Assembly (NCBI RefSeq): GCF_000317615.1
Contig: NC_019780.1
Span: forward strand, 558,001 to 622,000
Source of the DNA: Dactylococcopsis salina PCC 8305
Lineage (GTDB): Bacteria; Cyanobacteriota; Cyanobacteriia; Cyanobacteriales; Rubidibacteraceae
DNA: 64,000 bases
Reading direction: 5' to 3'
The notes under the pieces were generated by a model. It was not told where the DNA came from. It saw nothing but the letters and a program-made list of their open reading frames with translations, and did no database searches. Positions within the stretch are counted from its first letter, which is position 1, and the number at the start of each line of letters is the position of its first letter. Of the stretch, positions 54,052 to 63,912 are shown in pieces. A program made the position numbers and the translations under genes.

Positions 54052-55167
54052 TTATCGTTTCGGCGGAGGGGTATTGGTGCGATAGAAAGGTTTTTTCACC
54101 ACGACGGCGGGATATTTTTTGCCCCGAATGTCGATTTCTAGAGCTTGTCCTACTTTTGAGAGAGATTGAGGGACATAACCGAGAGCAATGGCTTTCCCGA
54201 GAGTGGGTGATAAAGTGCCACTGGTCACGATTCCCACTTCTTCTCCTTCACATAAAATTGGGTAATCATGGCGAGCAATGCCGCGTCCCTGCATTTCGAT
54301 TCCCACTAAACGCCGCTTTACCCCTTCTTCTTTTTGTTCGGCTAAGACTTCCCGTCCAATAAAGTCTTTTTTACTGTTCAGGTGAACAATCCAACCCAGT
54401 CCAGCTTCGATGGGAGTCGTGGTGTCATCAATATCTTGAGTGTATAAAGATAAAGCCGCTTCTAAACGTAAGGTGTCCCGTGCGCCTAAACCACAAGGGG
54501 TAACACCTTTCGCGATGAGAGTATCCCACAATTGTTGTCCCGCATTGACAGGAAGCATGATTTCCACGCCATCTTCACCAGTGTAGCCAGTACGCGAGAC
54601 AAAGGCTTTTTCCCCAAAGACAGAAACTTCTGTATGACCAAAGGCTTTAAGCGTTGCTATCTCTCCTTCAACAAGATCAGTGAGCGTCGCAATGGCTTGC
54701 GGTCCTTGTATAGCGAGTAAAATTCTCTCTTGAGATACATCTTCTAATTGAACTGAGGTATCTTGCAAGTTTTCTAACAGCCAGTTTTTATCCTTGTCAG
54801 TGGTAGCAGCGTTAACAATGGCAACGGCGCGGTTATCCCCTTGATAGTAAAAGATGAAGTCGTCAATGATGCCGCCTTGAGGGTTGAGTAAGACGGTGTA
54901 TTGAGATTCCCCAGGTTGAAGACGAGATAAGTCGGAGGGGACTAAAAATTGCAGTTGTTCGGTGAGATTCTCTCCAGAGAGGAGAAATTTTCCCATGTGG
55001 GAAATATCAAACATTCCTACGCTTTCGCGCGCGGCAGAATGTTCGGGTTTTAAACCAGAAAACTGAACTGGCATCTCCCAGCCAGCAAATTCGGTGATAC
55101 GAGCTTTCTGTTGGATGATTCGATCGAATAACGGAGTCCGTAAGGTTTGATTAGATGTCGCTGTCAC
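54052..55167 (-). CDS. gcvT: glycine cleavage system T protein (aminomethyltransferase)
   Basis: 371 residues. TPLFDRIIQQKARITEFAGW EMP, SVGMFDISHMGK, GGIIDDFIFYYQGD (the folate-binding GGxxDD), ARDTLRLEAALSLY and VTSGTLSPTLGKAIALGYV are all GcvT hallmarks. It transfers the methylene group from glycine-loaded H protein to tetrahydrofolate, part of photorespiratory glycine handling in cyanobacteria. No gcvH/gcvP nearby, and no glycine riboswitch seen in the 55168-55240 leader. Confidence 0.96.
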   Translation of the reverse strand: MTATSNQTLRTPLFDRIIQQKARITEFAGWEMPVQFSGLKPEHSAARESVGMFDISHMGKFLLSGENLTEQLQFLVPSDLSRLQPGESQYTVLLNPQGGIIDDFIFYYQGDNRAVAIVNAATTDKDKNWLLENLQDTSVQLEDVSQERILLAIQGPQAIATLTDLVEGEIATLKAFGHTEVSVFGEKAFVSRTGYTGEDGVEIMLPVNAGQQLWDTLIAKGVTPCGLGARDTLRLEAALSLYTQDIDDTTTPIEAGLGWIVHLNSKKDFIGREVLAEQKEEGVKRRLVGIEMQGRGIARHDYPILCEGEEVGIVTSGTLSPTLGKAIALGYVPQSLSKVGQALEIDIRGKKYPAVVVKKPFYRTNTPPPKR

Positions 55168-55592
55168 AATCAGGTTTTAGTTTTACTTAATCTACAGTTT
55201 ATTTAGCATAGCAAGCTGTCCTCTCTTTCCCAAATAAAACCTAGTAGGTTGGGTGTAAGGAAATGAAGCCCAACACCAAGAGCGTAGGTTGGGTGTAAGG
55301 AAATGAAACCCAACACCAAGAGCGTAGGTTGGGTGTATTGTTCACGCATGGTATTACTAATTAAGTTTGAAAACTACTGGTCACTGGTCACTGCTTAACT
55401 GGTCACTGATTGGTGTTGGGTTTCGCTTCGCTCCACCCAACCTACTTTTTATCTGATGGAGCGAACCGAAAATGTTTACAATCCTTAATAAAATAATCTG
55501 AGTTTTGTAACAACAGATACAGAATTTCGTGTTATAGTGAACACATGAGCAAAAAATATCTTTAATTAATACATAGATAAAGGAGAAAGGTT
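55168..55592. repeat. gene-free stretch with 40-bp tandem GTTGGGT repeat and a dispersed segment
   Basis: Units of 40 bp start at 55244, 55284 and 55324 (GTAGGTTGGGTGTAAGGAAA..). 55347-55410 (TTAAGTTTGAAAACTACTGG..) is a copy of 28927-28980. A GTTGGGTTTCGCTTCGCTCC palindrome ends it at 55413-55445. 55446-55592 is the leader of the next gene. Confidence 0.85.
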
Positions 55593-55793
55593 ATGTCTGC
55601 AGAACAACAAGCTCGCGCTTTAATGATGCGTCACCACAAAATGATTAAAAATCGTCAACAGTCTATGCTAGGACGGGCTGCGTCTGAAATTGGTATGGAT
55701 GTTGATAGCGCCCAGTATTGGGGACATATTCAAGGACAACCCCAACCTAGCTTCCGTAATTCTTACGATCGAAGCGGTGCTTCTTTTAGCTAA
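55593..55793 (+). CDS. small conserved cyanobacterial protein
   Basis: 66 residues, basic N-terminal helix MSAEQQARALMMRHHKMIKN followed by RQQSMLGRAASEIGMDVDSA and a Gly/Ser-rich end. Excellent ribosome site AAGGAGAAAGG before ATG 55593 and a strong terminator 30 bp after the stop, so it is a well-defined single-gene unit. I recognise no domain; no Cys, no membrane helix. Confidence 0.8.
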   Translation: MSAEQQARALMMRHHKMIKNRQQSMLGRAASEIGMDVDSAQYWGHIQGQPQPSFRNSYDRSGASFS

Positions 55794-55822
55794 GACACCC
55801 TTAGAAAGGGGGGAAAGAAGGA

Positions 55823-55853
55823 AGAGACGTATTACGGTACGTCTCTTTTTTTT
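55823..55853. terminator. strong terminator between convergent genes
   Basis: AGAGACGTA (55823-55831), TTACGG loop, TACGTCTCT (55838-55846), then T8. It serves the 55593 gene; on the other strand it lies inside the end region of the GH13 gene ending at 55858. The stem belongs to the GAGACG palindrome type. Confidence 0.88.
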
Positions 55854-55857
55854 GGGT

Positions 55858-57990
55858 TTAATTTTCCCGATATTTCAAAACGACGATACTTCTTGCGCCA
55901 ATTTTTAAGGGAATTATATCTGCTACGTTGGAATACTCTCCCTGAGTGGTTTTTACAAGTGTTCCTGGATTGTAGGGGGTGGTGGTTTGAAATTCCTGGA
56001 GATGCGGCTGCGAGGCTTTGCTTAATGCTTCTCCATCAAATAACACTTCCCAATAACCGGTGAATCCTTCGGGAATCGGTAATTCGTAGGTGTGTTCCCC
56101 TTCAAAGGTTTGTGTTCCCAAGTTGAAGATAATCATCAGGGAGTCGTCTTTGCGGTAATGGCTGCGACGGAAAACACTGATTAGAGAGGCAAAGCCGTTA
56201 CAGTGATTCATTTCAGGAAAGATGAGCGATCGACCGCTATTGACATCAAGTTTAGTGTAACGGCGAAATATCTGACGCAGTTGGATCATATCGTGGCGAT
56301 GCTGTTCATGGAAATGGTAAATGGTACGACTGGATAAACCCGTTTTTTGCCATGTTTCCAATTGCGCGATCGATGCGCCTTCCCATTGCATCTTCCATTG
56401 ATCAGGATCATCTAATGCCCCTAAACTCAAGGCATCCACACCAGGGGTAAACATATAGCGCTCACGAGCAATAAACATCGTTAAGGCTTCAGCATTTCGC
56501 ACGGTGCGACGAACATAGTCTAATAGATGATGAGCATCTAATGCTCCCATTTCCACTAATTCATTGCCTTGATTTTTCGCTAACTGTGCTGGATGTCCAC
56601 CATAAGCCCAATCCACATGGGGACGACCTGCCATAATATGGGGACAATACCAGGTTTCGTCGTGTAATTGGGCATAAACTGCTTCTGGACGTTGAGATTG
56701 CACCACATTCCGCACATGATCGGCAATTAAACCAATATTGGGGGCAAGATGATGATCTCGTTTTCCGACGGGTTTGTATAATTCCTCAACGATCGAAAAT
56801 CCCATGGGCGCGTAAAACACATCAATAAAGTCTTGGACGACTTCATTTTGAGAGACTTCAAAGGTTTCTCCGAGGGTAATCAAGTTTGGACAAGACTCTC
56901 TCAACTCTGCTTTTAATTCTCGCAGAAATTGTTCGGCATGATTGTAATCTCGTTGGCAGTATTGGAGAATTAAGCCATCAATGTAGTCAATGCGAATGAT
57001 TTTGAGACGATAGGTTTTGATAAAACTCACAATCTTCTCAATCAACATTCGTCGAATTTCGGGAAGCGCGAGATTTAACATCCAAGTGCCATAATCTCGG
57101 AAGAGATAGGCTTCGTAATCCACAAACCCCCCTTGCTTCCCCCCTAATAGGGGGGATTGAGGGGGGTTGATTTGATCCATCGAACCTGGAAACGGGTTTC
57201 GCACTTGGTGAGCAAAAATCAGATCGGGGATGATTTGAATTTGTTCGCCGTAGAATCGATCGACGAGGCGTTTAAATTCTTGCGGTGTGCCGATTTGCCA
57301 ATCGAGATCAACAAAATTATAGGTGAGATAGTTGTATTTGGGGTTAAGATGGCTTCGATCGGCGACAGAAGAGCTAACCGCAACCATAATCTCATCCACT
57401 GCTAATTCTGCCAAACTGCCAGGGATATCTGTTTGTAGAATGCGACTCGCTAGAGATTGATTGGCTAAATCTTCTCGTTGATTATTCGGTGCATATTTTC
57501 CCCCTTTATACCCAGCCAACAAGCCTTCTAAAGTGGTTTCCATCAAAATGCGACCCTGTTTAATTGCGGGAGGATCATGTTCCCACTGATGACGCAACTG
57601 CGGCACATAAATTTTCTCGTAGCAACTGGCAAGATGATTTAAAGGCGCGATCAGTTGCCAGTCTCCTCCCTCTTGCTTGTAGCGAAATTGCAACTGCGTT
57701 CCGATCGCAATTGCTTCTAATTCTAGCCACCAAGCAGAATGCTCTCCATCTGGTGGATTTAACGGTTGCCATTCTTGCGTTGCTTTGACTTCCACTGTGA
57801 AAGCGTTGGGATTTTGTTCGCCCCCTGGGAGATAAACCGCCAGTTTTAGATTCACCGTGTCATCGGAAAATACGGCGGTTACTTGCGAGAGATATTGGGC
57901 GCAATAGCCTGATTCCCATTCCTCATTCTTGATGGCGCTGCGATCGCCCTTGATAAGTTTTGATAATAGAAAGTTGCTTTTAGTTTGCAT
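55858..57990 (-). CDS. GH13 family alpha-glucan-active enzyme with an in-frame repeat insertion
   Basis: 710 residues. An N-terminal CBM48-like beta domain (about 30-130) precedes the barrel. GH13 regions: I IIPDLIFAHQVRN, II IIRIDYIDGL (Asp nucleophile), III LITLGETFE (Glu acid/base), IV YAQLHDETWY (HD). A C-terminal beta domain follows (NHCNGFASLISVFRR ...). Residues about 273-289 (INPPQSPLLGGKQGGF) are encoded by a C/G palindromic repeat (57126-57172) that also occurs between genes; it sits in the barrel just after region I, before DYEAYLFRDYG. Divergent from the next GH13 gene. Exact specificity (amylase, branching or transferase) unclear. Confidence 0.88.
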   Translation of the reverse strand: MQTKSNFLLSKLIKGDRSAIKNEEWESGYCAQYLSQVTAVFSDDTVNLKLAVYLPGGEQNPNAFTVEVKATQEWQPLNPPDGEHSAWWLELEAIAIGTQLQFRYKQEGGDWQLIAPLNHLASCYEKIYVPQLRHQWEHDPPAIKQGRILMETTLEGLLAGYKGGKYAPNNQREDLANQSLASRILQTDIPGSLAELAVDEIMVAVSSSVADRSHLNPKYNYLTYNFVDLDWQIGTPQEFKRLVDRFYGEQIQIIPDLIFAHQVRNPFPGSMDQINPPQSPLLGGKQGGFVDYEAYLFRDYGTWMLNLALPEIRRMLIEKIVSFIKTYRLKIIRIDYIDGLILQYCQRDYNHAEQFLRELKAELRESCPNLITLGETFEVSQNEVVQDFIDVFYAPMGFSIVEELYKPVGKRDHHLAPNIGLIADHVRNVVQSQRPEAVYAQLHDETWYCPHIMAGRPHVDWAYGGHPAQLAKNQGNELVEMGALDAHHLLDYVRRTVRNAEALTMFIARERYMFTPGVDALSLGALDDPDQWKMQWEGASIAQLETWQKTGLSSRTIYHFHEQHRHDMIQLRQIFRRYTKLDVNSGRSLIFPEMNHCNGFASLISVFRRSHYRKDDSLMIIFNLGTQTFEGEHTYELPIPEGFTGYWEVLFDGEALSKASQPHLQEFQTTTPYNPGTLVKTTQGEYSNVADIIPLKIGARSIVVLKYREN
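57126..57172. repeat. C/G palindromic repeat inside GH13 coding sequence
   Basis: CCCCCCTTGCTTCCCCCCTA followed by ATAGGGGGGATTGAGGGGGG, the same family as 2929, 52057 and 63862. Length is compatible with the reading frame, so translation passes through. Confidence 0.85.
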
Positions 57991-58149
57991 AATCTCAATG
58001 GTCTAGCTGTGTTTGTTAAGAAAATATTTTTATTTTTAACGGTATGTTAAGTATAATAAACCTAACTTGAGCAAACGTCCTCATGGTTGTTGAGGAATTG
58101 TGCTGAAGTAATTACAAGTTTGGTTACATAAATTACAAAGATATAATAA

Positions 58150-60708
58150 ATGGATTTTATTTCACTGTGGTTAGCTTACCAATTAAATGTCGTTTCACCA
58201 ACGCCAGACCTCGCTAGAGATTTCAGCAACGAGGAGATGCAATTGGTGTTTCAAATTGCTTCAACAGAACAACCCTCGCAACTAGCAGAACCGACAGTTG
58301 AGCAACGGTCAGCAACCAAGAGCAACTCAAATGTCTCCTCTGATGCTGACCAAGAACCGCTAACGGTTAAAATCAATAATCTAGGGCAAGGGTTGCAGGT
58401 TGCCTTTAATGATAATAATGGTAACGATTTGAGTTCCTTTTGGTCTGGCGTTTTAAACACACTCCGAGAAAGTGTGATGAGAATCATCAAGACGTTACAA
58501 AATTTAATCATCAACGTCCCTGAAGGAGAAACAGAAGAAGAAGCGGAATTGGTCTCAGAGCCAACTTTCTCTCAGTTGCGCTATCTGGGAATTAAAGATA
58601 TTAATAATTTAACTCGTCTCTCTGCCAGAGAAATCAACGATTTTGCTCCCATGGCGAAAAAGCCAGTGGTGAGCCCAGATGTGGAAAAATTGCGTCTAGC
58701 TTCGGTAGAAAAACTGGATCAACAACCCAAATACAATCAGTTTGAGCCGCAAGTGGGAACAAGATTCCATGATGATGGTTCGGTAACGTTACGAGTGCTA
58801 GTAGGAAATGATTTTGAGCGCTTGCACGTGATTGGTGATTTCAATAACTGGGGAGAAGCGGAAAATTTAGCGGACTATCAATTGCAACCCACCGCCAAAA
58901 ATCCCCATATCCACGCGGTAACGCTTCCGCCAGATGACTACCATAAAAAACAATATCGGCTTGTGGATCAAGATGGCGAGCAACGGTTAGATTTAGGGGC
59001 TACGATGCTCTCCACTCCCGCATTTAATGAACGCTTCTATGATACTCTCAGCAGTGAGCAACTTAATTCTATTTTCTGGAAACCCACTGCTAATCAGAAT
59101 CAGGAACAGCCTTCTCCTTTGGATTTGAGAGGAAAACAATTAACGATCGCAGAAGCTGATGTTCTCTCTCTCGCCTTAAAATGGCAATGTCAAAACCCCC
59201 ATTCTGGTTTTTATGGGGATACGGGAGAAGAACATATTCCCCGTTTATACAATTTTGTCCGCGAATGTGGTTTACCGGAAGCAATGGCAAAATTAGGCTA
59301 TAACACAGTGGAATTTATGCCTCTGGATACCCATGTTGATTTCTGGCAACCTGACGCGGAATATCTTCCAGACTGGCGTTATAGCTATCAAACGATTAGT
59401 TTTTATGGGAAACATCCCGACTTTGGAAGTCCCGATGAATTGCGTCAGATGATTGATGCGTTCCATGAAACTGATGTTGCGGTGTTATTAGATGTGGTTT
59501 ATAGTCACTATTCCCCGCGTGGGAATAATCCTCCCCGTGAATTTGCTCCTGTGGGATTTTCTCAGTATGTGGGAGAAGATGGAAACGAATTATATGCGGG
59601 AAATTTGACGGAATGGGGAACTCGTCGCTTTAATTACACTCCAGAAGTTCGTCAAAATCTCATTGATGCTGGTTTGGTGAATTTGATTGATTATGGGTTT
59701 GATGGCTTGCGGATTGATAATGTCAATGGAATTGATGCTCAACCGAATGGACGAGAGTTTCTCCGAGAGTTGACGGAAGCGGTTGATGCTTATCGCCCAC
59801 AAGCGGTAGTGATTGGAGAAGGTTACTTCGGTGATCCAATCTTGAATCGATCGCGGGATGCGGGTGGTGCTGGCTTACTCACCACTTACAGCGATCGGTT
59901 TTATCTCTGGTTTACGGAAAATCTGCTGAAATATACCGAGGAAATCGACACTTGGAAATTAGACCATATGCTTTCCGAAGATTGGTCTTTGGCGATGTTA
60001 TATTATCCAGGCAACCATGATGAGTTTGCCAATCCAGGAAACTCCTTCCAAGCAAGAGGTCGCTATTTAGCAGATGCCATAGATGGGGGAGAACATAACC
60101 AGAAAATTCGTTCTTGGTCAGCATTAACCATGTTTGCTAGTTCCTATTATTTAGATATGTTCCAACTGTGGACAATGCAAGAAGGGAACTTAAACAGCAA
60201 TTCACCTGTGGACTGGTCGCAATTGACGAAGCCAGAAGTGGCGCAAATGGTGCAGTTTCAAGGGGATATGAAACGATTTTTCCGTTCTCAACCCGCGTTT
60301 GCTCCTTATAATATGCACCGTAATATGTTGCACTGGGTCGATCACGAAAATAAAGTGATTGTCTTTGAGCGCATCGACTACGAAACGGGACAACGGGTTT
60401 ATGCGGTGACGAATTTAGGGGATCACGCGATCGAGAATTACGCGCTCCCTGTCTTCCCCGAAGAGGCGAAATTTGAGATTGCTTTAGACAGCGATCGAGA
60501 AATTTACGGCGGTGAAGGAAACAATCCGACCTATACCCAAGCGCAAGATCATAAGGTAGAGTTTTCTTTGGACGCTTATGGGGTTGTGGGTTTAGTCCAA
60601 GCTGACGGTTATCAACCCGTACCAGCAACAGACATTCCCGATGAAGCACCCATCAAGCGGACTGGCTTCAATGATGAGCCATTCTACACTGAAAAATACC
60701 GTCCGTAA
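58150..60708 (+). CDS. GH13 branching-enzyme/amylase-like protein with N-terminal extension
   Basis: 852 residues. Residues 1-195 are not enzymatic: Ser/Glu-rich, with LRYLGIKDINNLTRLSAREI. A CBM48 domain follows (about 215-310, LHVIGDFNNWGEAE). The GH13 barrel has region I VLLDVVYSHYS, II FDGLRIDNVN (Asp), III VVIGEGYF (Glu) and IV YYPGNHDEF. NNWGEAENL-type and ..YHKKQYR sequences resemble 1,4-alpha-glucan branching enzymes, but the normal LxxHPDFG motif is HPDFGSPDEL, so call is family-level. ATG at 58150 is the only start that fits. Next gene follows after 4 bp: glycogen/alpha-glucan operon. Confidence 0.87.
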   Translation: MDFISLWLAYQLNVVSPTPDLARDFSNEEMQLVFQIASTEQPSQLAEPTVEQRSATKSNSNVSSDADQEPLTVKINNLGQGLQVAFNDNNGNDLSSFWSGVLNTLRESVMRIIKTLQNLIINVPEGETEEEAELVSEPTFSQLRYLGIKDINNLTRLSAREINDFAPMAKKPVVSPDVEKLRLASVEKLDQQPKYNQFEPQVGTRFHDDGSVTLRVLVGNDFERLHVIGDFNNWGEAENLADYQLQPTAKNPHIHAVTLPPDDYHKKQYRLVDQDGEQRLDLGATMLSTPAFNERFYDTLSSEQLNSIFWKPTANQNQEQPSPLDLRGKQLTIAEADVLSLALKWQCQNPHSGFYGDTGEEHIPRLYNFVRECGLPEAMAKLGYNTVEFMPLDTHVDFWQPDAEYLPDWRYSYQTISFYGKHPDFGSPDELRQMIDAFHETDVAVLLDVVYSHYSPRGNNPPREFAPVGFSQYVGEDGNELYAGNLTEWGTRRFNYTPEVRQNLIDAGLVNLIDYGFDGLRIDNVNGIDAQPNGREFLRELTEAVDAYRPQAVVIGEGYFGDPILNRSRDAGGAGLLTTYSDRFYLWFTENLLKYTEEIDTWKLDHMLSEDWSLAMLYYPGNHDEFANPGNSFQARGRYLADAIDGGEHNQKIRSWSALTMFASSYYLDMFQLWTMQEGNLNSNSPVDWSQLTKPEVAQMVQFQGDMKRFFRSQPAFAPYNMHRNMLHWVDHENKVIVFERIDYETGQRVYAVTNLGDHAIENYALPVFPEEAKFEIALDSDREIYGGEGNNPTYTQAQDHKVEFSLDAYGVVGLVQADGYQPVPATDIPDEAPIKRTGFNDEPFYTEKYRP

Positions 60709-60712
60709 CCTA

Positions 60713-63700
60713 ATGACCAAAAGACTGTCAAAAGTAAGTAATTGGGGGCATAATGCCCCTAAATTGAGTTCTTGGAAAAGACTGATTCTCGTCAGCATTA
60801 TTAGTTTATTTTTTAGTTGGGGTCAGCCTGCTTGTGCTGATTCCAACTTTTCTACTTTAAATTGGGTGGGAAATATGTTTCCCTCTGGCACTTCCAACAT
60901 TATTCTCCCCACAGGAGAATCCTTTAGCGTTTATACCCAAGTGTATAAAGAAGGCGTAACGGGTTCTTATGGACAGGGGAGCGACATTGTTTGTACCCTT
61001 TACTGGGGAGAAGTGAAGCGTTTTGGCGGCGATTGGCAAACCGTCAATATGACCCCGATGTCCTACATTGGCGATGCTAACGATAACGATGAGTATCGCG
61101 CCGTAATTTCTCCTGACACAGGGTTATATGAATATACCACTCGCTGCGCGGAAGAGAAAACTTCTACAGTACGCTGGCAAAGTGGCGGCAATGGTCGTCT
61201 TACCATTAGCCCCGTTCCCAACGCGCCAGAAAGAAGACAAGCTATGTGGTTAGACCAAAAAAATATTGCTTGGAATCAAGAGGAAGGTGTAACTTATGAG
61301 TTACATTACGCGCCAAGTGGTAATTTAATGGTGCCAGTGCGAAGTGGTGATGGGATTAATTTAACAGGTGGTGAAACTTTATCTTGGGATAGTTATGAAA
61401 ACTTTCCCCATATTAATGGTTATCAAGCCTGGCAAGTTCCTTCCGCCGTCAAGCCTTTAATCTCAGCAATTTTGAAAAGTGAAAGCGCGATCGCGGCGTA
61501 TGATGAAAACGGTAAGCTGATCGATGCGACAGGGATTCAGTTACAAGGGGTTCTTGATGATCTGTATAACTATTCTGGTGAGCTAGGGGTGGTTTACAAT
61601 CAGGGAACACCCGCCCTCAAAGTGTGGGCCCCAACGGCGAAATCCGTCACCCTCCATCGCTATGAAAATGCGAGTCCCAATGCTTCTTCTACTCCATCGG
61701 AAATGAACTTTGATCCCCAAACAGGAGTCTGGACAGTAGTGGGCGATCGAAGCTGGGATAAACAGTATTATCTTTACGAAGTAGAAGTGTATGTTCCCTT
61801 TACTGGCAAAGTAGAGAAAAATTTTGTCACCGATCCTTATTCGGTGAATCTCTCTCAAGATAGTCGTTTCAGCCAGATTGTCGATATCTATGACGATCCG
61901 AGTTTGAAACCAGAGGGTTGGAATCAGATAGCGAAACCGCCATTAGACGCACCCGAAGACATGGCAATTTATGAAGTCCATGTGCGAGACTTTAGTCGCG
62001 ATGATTTAACCGTTGCTGAGGTCGATCGAGGGACATTTAACGCCTTCAGCTATAACGGGCAAAATGGCAAACCCTTCTCCGACGGGATGAAACACCTCAC
62101 GAAACTCGCCGAAGCTGGATTAACCCATATCCATCTTTTACCTGCTTTTGATTTTGCTTCCGTCGAAGAAAATACCCAAGCCCGACTTAACCCTGATCCG
62201 AACCTCCTCGAAAGTTTTGGACGAGACTCCGTTCAACAACAAGCCATCATCGGTTCAACTCGTGGCAATGATAGCTTTAACTGGGGATATGATCCCTATC
62301 ACTATGGCGTTCCTGAAGGAAGTTATGCCACCGCGCAAAACGACACCACCCGCATCCTTGAATTTCGGAAGATGGTACAATCCCTCAACCAAAGTGGATT
62401 AAGAGTGGTGATGGATGTGGTTTATAATCACACCTTCGCTAACGGACTTTATACCCAAGCCGTCCTCGATAAAGTCGTTCCTGGGTACTATCACCGTTAT
62501 AACAACGAAGGCGATCAGGAAAACTCCAGTTGTTGTCCTGATACTGCTACCGAGTTTGAGATGATGGAAAAACTCATGGTAGATACGATTCTTCGTTGGG
62601 CAAAAGCCTACAAAGTTGATGGTTTCCGCTTCGACTTAATGAACCTGCACACCGTTAAAAACATGGATCATTTGCGAGACACCTTAAACCGTCTCAATGT
62701 AGAACAAGACGGTGTGGATGGGGAAAGCATCTATGTTTATGGAGAAGGCTGGGATTTCGGTTCAGCAAAAGGAAAAGGACTCCATCACGCCAACCAATAC
62801 AACATGGCTGGTACGGGTATCGGCACATTTAACGATAAAATTCGAGATGTGGTTCATGGCGGTTATTCAACCAACCCCCAAGAAATCCACCGTCAAGGGT
62901 TTATCAACGGTCAATCCTACGACTGGAATGGCTATTTCTACGAAAGACGTTTTCGGAATAATCTTCGCACCACCAGTGACCGACTGCGGATTAATCTGGC
63001 GGGTAGTCTCCAAGACTTCCGTATTACCGACCAAAATAACAATCAAGTCTCTGGTATTGAATTACAGGGAACTGGCTACACAAAAGACCCCCAAGAAAGC
63101 ATTAATTACATTTCCAAACATGACAACGAAACGCTGTTTGACTTAAATATGTTCAAAATGCCTTTGGGTAAATCTGGAACCGCCGTCACCAGTATGAGTG
63201 AACGAGTCCGCGCTCAAAATTTAGGGTTGAGTCTTGTTGCTTTCAGTCAGGGGATTCCATTTTTCCAAATGGGAAGTGATCTCTTACGTTCTAAATCTTT
63301 GGATCATAATAGTTATGATTCTGGAGACTGGTTTAATCGAGTTGATTTTACTTACACCAAAAGTAACTTTGGCGTGGGATTACCACCCGCGTGGAGTAAT
63401 CAGGAACGTTGGGGAATCATGTCACCGATGCTGAAAAATTCCAAATTTGACCCGAAAAAAGAGCAGATTTTGGATAATGCGACTCATTTCCAAGAAGTTC
63501 TCAAAATTCGGCGCAGTTCTCCCTTATTCCGTTTACGAACGAAAGAAGCAATTGAACAACGGGTTAAATTCCATAATATGGGACAAAATCAGAAAGATGG
63601 TTTAATTGTGATGTCTCTTGATGACACAGTGGGAGAAAATTTAGACCCGAATTATCAGAAAATTGTTGCTTTGTTCAACGCGGATAAGTTTGCTCAGAAA

Positions 63701-63856
63701 ATCAAGGTTTCGGAGTTTGCTGGTACGCCAATGGTATTACATCCAGTACAAGCCAATTCACGAGATGATCGGGTTAAGTCTGCTAATTTTCAGATAAGTA
63801 GCGGCGAGTTTGAAGTTCCCCCTCGCACAGCTGCGGTTTTTGTCGTTCCTGAATAG
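60713..63856 (+). CDS. pulA: secreted type I pullulanase
   Basis: 1047 residues from ATG 60713 (4 bp after the previous stop; the longer frame from 60641 would overlap it). Signal peptide: KRLILVSIISLFFSWGQPACA, cleavage after ACA. Residues 30-190 form an unrecognised beta domain; 300-390 CBM48 (GVVYNQGTPALKVWAPTAKS). Type I pullulanase marker FNWGYDPYHYGVPEGSY is present. GH13 regions: I VVMDVVYNHTF, II FRFDLMNL (Asp), III YVYGEGWDFG (Glu), IV YISKHDNETL. It hydrolyses alpha-1,6 branches in pullulan or glycogen; being exported, it may act in periplasm or outside. Normal C-terminal beta domain ends at PRTAAVFVVPE. Confidence 0.95.
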   Translation: MTKRLSKVSNWGHNAPKLSSWKRLILVSIISLFFSWGQPACADSNFSTLNWVGNMFPSGTSNIILPTGESFSVYTQVYKEGVTGSYGQGSDIVCTLYWGEVKRFGGDWQTVNMTPMSYIGDANDNDEYRAVISPDTGLYEYTTRCAEEKTSTVRWQSGGNGRLTISPVPNAPERRQAMWLDQKNIAWNQEEGVTYELHYAPSGNLMVPVRSGDGINLTGGETLSWDSYENFPHINGYQAWQVPSAVKPLISAILKSESAIAAYDENGKLIDATGIQLQGVLDDLYNYSGELGVVYNQGTPALKVWAPTAKSVTLHRYENASPNASSTPSEMNFDPQTGVWTVVGDRSWDKQYYLYEVEVYVPFTGKVEKNFVTDPYSVNLSQDSRFSQIVDIYDDPSLKPEGWNQIAKPPLDAPEDMAIYEVHVRDFSRDDLTVAEVDRGTFNAFSYNGQNGKPFSDGMKHLTKLAEAGLTHIHLLPAFDFASVEENTQARLNPDPNLLESFGRDSVQQQAIIGSTRGNDSFNWGYDPYHYGVPEGSYATAQNDTTRILEFRKMVQSLNQSGLRVVMDVVYNHTFANGLYTQAVLDKVVPGYYHRYNNEGDQENSSCCPDTATEFEMMEKLMVDTILRWAKAYKVDGFRFDLMNLHTVKNMDHLRDTLNRLNVEQDGVDGESIYVYGEGWDFGSAKGKGLHHANQYNMAGTGIGTFNDKIRDVVHGGYSTNPQEIHRQGFINGQSYDWNGYFYERRFRNNLRTTSDRLRINLAGSLQDFRITDQNNNQVSGIELQGTGYTKDPQESINYISKHDNETLFDLNMFKMPLGKSGTAVTSMSERVRAQNLGLSLVAFSQGIPFFQMGSDLLRSKSLDHNSYDSGDWFNRVDFTYTKSNFGVGLPPAWSNQERWGIMSPMLKNSKFDPKKEQILDNATHFQEVLKIRRSSPLFRLRTKEAIEQRVKFHNMGQNQKDGLIVMSLDDTVGENLDPNYQKIVALFNADKFAQKIKVSEFAGTPMVLHPVQANSRDDRVKSANFQISSGEFEVPPRTAAVFVVPE

Positions 63857-63861
63857 TTTAT

Positions 63862-63912
63862 CCCCCCTCACTGATTAAGGGGGGGAAAGAATCGATCCCC
63901 CCTAACCCCCCT
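63862..63912. repeat. C/G palindromic repeat after pulA
   Basis: CCCCCCTCACTGATTAAGGGGGG followed by a second CCCCCCTAACCCCCC half. May act as the 3' hairpin of pulA. The last ~90 bases of the window hold CGATCG motifs only. Confidence 0.8.
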
